Shown: positions 60,908 to 64,000 of the stretch, one piece after another
How positions within the stretch are numbered: the first letter of the stretch is position 1
Layout: every line of letters starts with the position of its first letter
The notes under the pieces: model-generated
Database searches by the model: none
What the model was told of the DNA's origin: nothing
The model's input: the letters and a program-made list of their open reading frames with translations, nothing else
Source: Providencia vermicola
GTDB lineage: Bacteria > Pseudomonadota > Gammaproteobacteria > Enterobacterales > Enterobacteriaceae
Length of the DNA stretch: 64,000 nt
NCBI RefSeq assembly: GCF_010748935.1
Contig: NZ_CP048796.1
Location: forward strand, 4,216,812 to 4,280,811
Direction of reading: 5' to 3'
Made by a program: the position numbers and the translations under genes

Positions 60908-62557
60908 TTATTTTTTCTCTTTTTTATCGCGACTATGTAGACCACGTTTTTCCAGACCACGATAAATAATCTGTTGCTGGATGATGGTCACTAAGTTACT
61001 CACGATATAGTACAGTACCAGACCTGATGGGAACCACAGGAAGAAGATAGTGAATACGACCGGCATATAGGTCATAATCTTCTGCTGCATTGGGTCTGTC
61101 ACCGCCGTTGGCGACATTTTCTGAATAACGAACATCGTCACACCCATTAATACTGGCAGGATGTAGTATGGGTCTTGTGCTGACAAGTCCTGAATCCAAC
61201 CAAAGAATGGGGCATGACGTAGCTCAACAGAGCCCATCAACATGTAATAAAGTGCAAGGAAGATTGGCATTTGGATAAGTAGCGGTAAACAACCACCTAG
61301 TGGGTTTACTTTTTCTGCCTTATACAACGCCATCATTTCTTGGCTCATACGCTGTTTATCATCACCAATACGCTCACGCATCGCAGCCAGTTTTGGTTGC
61401 AGTAAACGCATTTTCGCCATTGATGTGTACTGAGCTTTTGTCAGCGGGTACATGATACCACGGACGATAAAGGTAATAACGATGATAGCAATACCCCAGT
61501 TACCGACAAAACCGTGAATGAATTTCAACAGCTTGAACAGTGGCTGAGAGATAAACCATAACCAACCGTAATCAACAGTTAAATCTAAGTGAGGAGCAAC
61601 TTCAGCCATCTCTGATTGGATTTCAGGACCAACCCATAATGTAGATGAATAAGTTCCAGCACCATTAGCCGCAATAGTCATTGGCTCACTCTTATAACCA
61701 ATGATGGCTGACTGTTTATCAAGGTCAATGGTATAGAAAGTGCTTTTTTCGTTGCTAGCAGGGATCCATGCGGTTGCAAAATATTGTTGCAACATCGCTA
61801 TCCAGCCACCTTTCGTTGTGATATTCAGGTTTTTATCTTCAATATCACTAAAGCTATATTTTTTATAGTTAGTTTCATCTGAAGAATAAGCAGCACCGCG
61901 ATAAGTATGTAAGGCGAAGTTGCTACTACCTGTATCACGTTCTTTTGGTAATTGAATTGTTTGTTTCAATTGACCAAAGAAGGCGAGATTTAAAGGTTGT
62001 GCTGTTGGGTTTTGAATATTGTATTCAACATCAACAGTATACTGGCCGCGTTTCAAGACATAGGTTTTTTGATAAACCACACCGTCTTTATCGGTGAATG
62101 TCATTGGCACACGCAGCTCATTTTGGCCATCTTGTAATACGAAGCTTGATTCAGCCGTGGTATACACAGGACGTTGACCATTATTATTCGCTGGGTTGTC
62201 TGGACCGTGTTGGCCAATCAGACCACTTTGAGCCTGATAAAGAAAGTCAGGCGCCGTTTCCAATAGACGGAAAGGGTCTTCTGAATGAAGGGTTGCAGGA
62301 TAGGCTAACAAGTCAGCCTCATCGATATCACCACCACGAGTATTGATGCGTAAATCTAACACATCTGTTTTCACTGTGATCAGCTTACCTTGCCCACTGC
62401 TCGTCACAGTTTGGGAATCACTGCTTGGCATATCTGTTCGTTGTGCCGTTTGGACAGTTTTTATATCCTGAGCAGCTTTATCGCTCTCCCAGGCCTGCCA
62501 TACTAAGAACGAAACAAATAGCAAAGCGATGAGTAGAAGATTGCGTTGCGAATCCAT
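60908..62557 (-). CDS. yidC: Membrane protein insertase
   Basis: Inserts and folds inner-membrane proteins, alone or with SecYEG. The 549-residue protein has an N-terminal membrane segment ([18 protein letters not shown]), a large periplasmic domain (residues about 25-340), and five C-terminal membrane segments. The conserved arginine is in [18 protein letters not shown], the first segment of the insertase groove. The tail is basic ([17 protein letters not shown]), for ribosome contact. It lies two bases from the end of yidD. Confidence 0.97.
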   Translation of the reverse strand: MDSQRNLLLIALLFVSFLVWQAWESDKAAQDIKTVQTAQRTDMPSSDSQTVTSSGQGKLITVKTDVLDLRINTRGGDIDEADLLAYPATLHSEDPFRLLETAPDFLYQAQSGLIGQHGPDNPANNNGQRPVYTTAESSFVLQDGQNELRVPMTFTDKDGVVYQKTYVLKRGQYTVDVEYNIQNPTAQPLNLAFFGQLKQTIQLPKERDTGSSNFALHTYRGAAYSSDETNYKKYSFSDIEDKNLNITTKGGWIAMLQQYFATAWIPASNEKSTFYTIDLDKQSAIIGYKSEPMTIAANGAGTYSSTLWVGPEIQSEMAEVAPHLDLTVDYGWLWFISQPLFKLLKFIHGFVGNWGIAIIVITFIVRGIMYPLTKAQYTSMAKMRLLQPKLAAMRERIGDDKQRMSQEMMALYKAEKVNPLGGCLPLLIQMPIFLALYYMLMGSVELRHAPFFGWIQDLSAQDPYYILPVLMGVTMFVIQKMSPTAVTDPMQQKIMTYMPVVFTIFFLWFPSGLVLYYIVSNLVTIIQQQIIYRGLEKRGLHSRDKKEKK

Positions 62558-62559
62558 CG

Positions 62560-62820
62560 TTATAATTCTCTATTATCATCGTTTTTTTTAGGCGGAACAG
62601 GATCGTCTCCACCAGCGTGTAAAGGGTGGCATTTTAATACGCGTTTCGCCGTTAACCAACTACCTTTTAACATTCCAAACCTGCGCAATGCCTCAATTCC
62701 ATAATTTGAACAAGTTGGATTGAAACGGCAACGTGGCCCTAACAGCGGGCTAATTGCCAATTGGTATCCCCTAATCAAGCCAATCAGGAGTTTTGAGCCA
62801 AGCGACAGTGTCGACGCCAT
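62560..62820 (-). CDS. yidD: Membrane protein insertion efficiency factor
   Basis: An 86-residue protein of the YidD family, thought to help YidC-dependent insertion. Conserved [32 protein letters not shown] with three cysteines or equivalents, and [18 protein letters not shown] near the end. It overlaps rnpA by 37 bases, the usual arrangement in this block. Confidence 0.94.
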   Translation of the reverse strand: MASTLSLGSKLLIGLIRGYQLAISPLLGPRCRFNPTCSNYGIEALRRFGMLKGSWLTAKRVLKCHPLHAGGDDPVPPKKNDDNREL

Positions 62821-63143
62821 AATTTACCCAATGCTTCCGTGATTTGTTGATTATCGAGATTAGAAACCCCTTTTCTTACCAATACCACAAAATCCATTGG
62901 CGGTAACTCGTGTTGATGCAAACGAAAATATTCACGCGCTAATCGTTTAATTCGATTTCGCTCATGAGCTCGTTTAACATTTTTTTTAGCGATGGTAAGA
63001 CCGATGCGGGGATGCCCCAGCTCGTTTAGGCGACCAAGGATTGTTATCTCTGGGGAACTCGCCCTCTGCGGCTGCTTAAAGACATTATCGAAATGCCTGG
63101 GAGTTAGCAAACGTAACTCCCGGGTAAAAGCGAGCTTAACCAC
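62784..63143 (-). CDS. rnpA: Ribonuclease P protein component
   Basis: Protein subunit of RNase P, which helps the RNA enzyme bind pre-tRNA leaders. The 119 residues equal the E. coli length. The RNR motif lies in [17 protein letters not shown] (residues about 59-75). The start is GTG, and the first residues [17 protein letters not shown] match the family. It follows rpmH by 21 bases. Confidence 0.96.
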   Translation of the reverse strand: MVKLAFTRELRLLTPRHFDNVFKQPQRASSPEITILGRLNELGHPRIGLTIAKKNVKRAHERNRIKRLAREYFRLHQHELPPMDFVVLVRKGVSNLDNQQITEALGKLWRRHCRLAQNS

Positions 63144-63164
63144 TGGAATAGAGGGCTAGCTTTA

Positions 63165-64000
<836 letters not shown>

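Overview
The window looks like a chromosomal segment of a Morganellaceae gammaproteobacterium, most likely Providencia or a close relative. The core proteins resemble their E. coli counterparts closely (CoaD, MutM, Dut, SlmA, PyrE, Rph, YicC, SelA, FdoGHI, FdhD, MnmE, YidC, RnpA, RpmH). DNA is moderately AT-rich, and gene order is enterobacterial with lineage-specific insertions. The right end is the rpmH-dnaA intergenic region next to the replication-initiator gene. Genus assignment is inference from gene content, not from a database search.

Layout. 0.2-9.5 kb: coaD and mutM, then a lipopolysaccharide (LPS) core cluster with a WaaL-like ligase, three tandem GT8 glycosyltransferases, and waaP, waaG, waaQ. 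9.6-16.7 kb: housekeeping block rpmBG, radC, coaBC-dut, slmA, pyrE/rph (with an attenuator), yicC. 17-20 kb: an AT-rich pair of glycosyltransferases (GT25, GT32) and a Fur-controlled periplasmic iron-type binding protein. 20.4-25.8 kb: purine nucleoside phosphorylase with two transporters, divergent from a ROK regulator and thiM. 25.8-29 kb: heptose kinase waaY, ugd and a UDP-glucuronate-epimerase-like gene, which could supply and decorate the LPS core. 29-33.3 kb: a yegUVW-like nucleoside or sugar salvage module carrying an NCS1-type permease. 33.4-35.6 kb: a tandem Mop protein and an LtaS-like sulfatase-fold membrane protein.

35.7-56 kb is organised around selenocysteine and formate. selA-selB make and deliver selenocysteine. 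fdoGHI is a formate dehydrogenase whose large subunit reads through an in-frame UGA. fdhE and fdhD are its maturation factors. Between fdhE and fdoI lies a roughly 10 kb accessory block. It holds a formyl-CoA transferase, oxalyl-CoA decarboxylase, an AEC transporter, a second formyl-CoA transferase, a two-domain nitrilase-fold protein with one dead domain, a channel with a non-canonical pore motif, and a DUF1275 protein. Oxalate catabolism yields formate, so this block sits next to an enzyme that can oxidise its product.

56.8-59.4 kb carries the most interesting accessory locus: an operon of two consecutive DarT-fold ADP-ribosyltransferases followed by a DarG macrodomain antitoxin. It is an apparent two-toxin variant of the DarTG toxin-antitoxin/phage-defence system. 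59.4-64 kb returns to the conserved mnmE-yidC-yidD-rnpA-rpmH block and a GATC-rich dnaA promoter region. No rRNA, tRNA, insertion sequence or CRISPR array was seen.
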